A stretch of DNA of 64,000 nucleotides from Populus alba. Lineage: Eukaryota; Streptophyta; Magnoliopsida; Malpighiales; Salicaceae. Below are positions 63,266-64,000 of the stretch, piece after piece (positions within the stretch are counted from its first letter, which is position 1; every line of letters starts with the position of its first letter). The stretch covers positions 5,277,501 through 5,341,500 of the forward strand of contig NC_133289.1 of the NCBI RefSeq assembly GCF_005239225.2, read 5' to 3'. Made by a program: the position numbers and the translations under genes. Under the pieces are notes generated by a model. That model was given only the letters and a program-made list of their open reading frames with translations. It had not been told where the DNA came from and made no database searches.

Positions 63266-64000
63266 AAACACACAGGTCAGAGCAACCTAAACATCTAAGC
63301 GTGCTAAAATATATTTTTTCTATGAGATGGCCTGATGTTTCTGAAAAAATATATAGTTAACAACACACCTTCTATTCTGTCAAGATTTTAGCAACCTTTG
63401 ATCACTAATAAGTCAAGCCAATAGTGTTTTATACTTAAAAATCTATTTTTAACAATGTTTTAACCCTAAAATACTCTGTAGACCTAAACAAACTTGTTTA
63501 TGCCTTTCAATAACCCAAAAAAATCATCTTGAAACCTAAAAACTTTACAGATCAGATCTATTTTTTCAAGCAATTTGAAGGTGAAAAACACTTTAATAGA
63601 ACTCTTCTTATCAAATAAAACTTGTAAACATTAAAACACACAGGTCAGAGCAATCTAAACATCTAAGCGTGCTAAAATATATTTTTTCTATGAGATGGCC
63701 TGATGTTTCTGAAAAAATATATAGTTAACAACACACCTTCTATTCTGTCAAGATTTTAGCAACCTTTGATCACTAATAAGTCAAGCCAATAGTGTTTTAT
63801 ACTTAAAAATCTATTTTTAACAATGTTTTAACCCTAAAATACTCTGTAGACCTAAACAAACTTGTTTTTGCCTTTCAATAACCCAAAAAAAATCATCTTG
63901 AAACCTAAAAACTTTACAGACCAGATCTATTTTTTCAAGCAATTTGAAGGTGAAAAACACTTTAATAGAACTCTTCTCATCAAATAAAACTTGTAAACAT
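63266..64000 (+). repeat. Two tandem copies of a ~368-bp repeat, running off the window
   Basis: Bases 63266-63630 (CACACAGGTCAGAGC ... CTTGTAAACA) recur at 63634-64000 with about four or five substitutions and one extra A, some 98-99 percent identity by eye. The second copy reaches the window edge, so the array may continue. No coding frame or LTR-like ends were found. Confidence 0.9.

Noticed and set aside
1..64000. CRISPR array, operon, phage or defence system
   Set aside because: The window is plant nuclear DNA with introns; no regularly spaced short repeats with spacers and no prokaryotic gene cluster were seen.
1..64000. tRNA, rRNA or snoRNA genes
   Set aside because: I did not recognise any conserved structural RNA; a covariance search (tRNAscan-SE, Infernal) would settle it.

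Overview
This is a stretch of AT-rich nuclear DNA from a woody eudicot. The gene set, the plant-type introns (GT..AG, AT-rich) and several abundant repeat types recall Populus or another Salicaceae, but the genus is inferred and cannot be proven from the sequence alone. No prokaryotic, organellar or viral gene system is visible.

Layout: 1-2640 is the 3' part of a Ty1/copia retrotransposon with its 3' LTR. 2641-6880 is AT-rich DNA with decayed Ty3/gypsy fragments. 6883-9452 (+) is a four-exon GT47 exostosin-type glycosyltransferase. 11417-19560 (+) is a 16-exon MAK10/NAA35 gene, the auxiliary subunit of the NatC N-terminal acetyltransferase. 19561-24540 is gene-poor. About 24540-32464 (+) is an ANTH-domain clathrin assembly protein (AP180/CALM type) with a leader intron; its third coding intron holds a 2.4 kb CACTA transposon carrying a broken piece of a CLASSY-like SNF2 helicase gene. 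34071-37047 (+) is a BSD-domain protein. 37818-44901 (-) is a 1260-residue multi-MATH (TRAF-like) protein with a coiled-coil tail, convergent with the BSD gene. From 45 kb to 61 kb I see no intact gene: the DNA holds degraded LTR elements, a hAT-like element with a perfect 8-bp target duplication, a nonautonomous element full of GGAAA/TTTCC palindromes, and a gypsy-type remnant. 61149-61745 (+) is an intact single-exon hybrid proline-rich protein. The window ends in a roughly 368-bp tandem repeat that runs off the edge.

The six intact genes are independent housekeeping or cell-surface functions (cell-wall glycan synthesis, co-translational acetylation, endocytosis, unknown BSD role, TRAF-like scaffold, wall protein) and do not form a pathway. 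Exon models were assembled by eye from splice sites and reading-frame continuity; all six close in frame. I found no novel multi-gene system. The most interesting items are transposon biology: host-gene capture by the intronic CACTA element, the hAT-like element with an unusual interior, the palindromic element, and an apparent internal duplication in the MATH gene.
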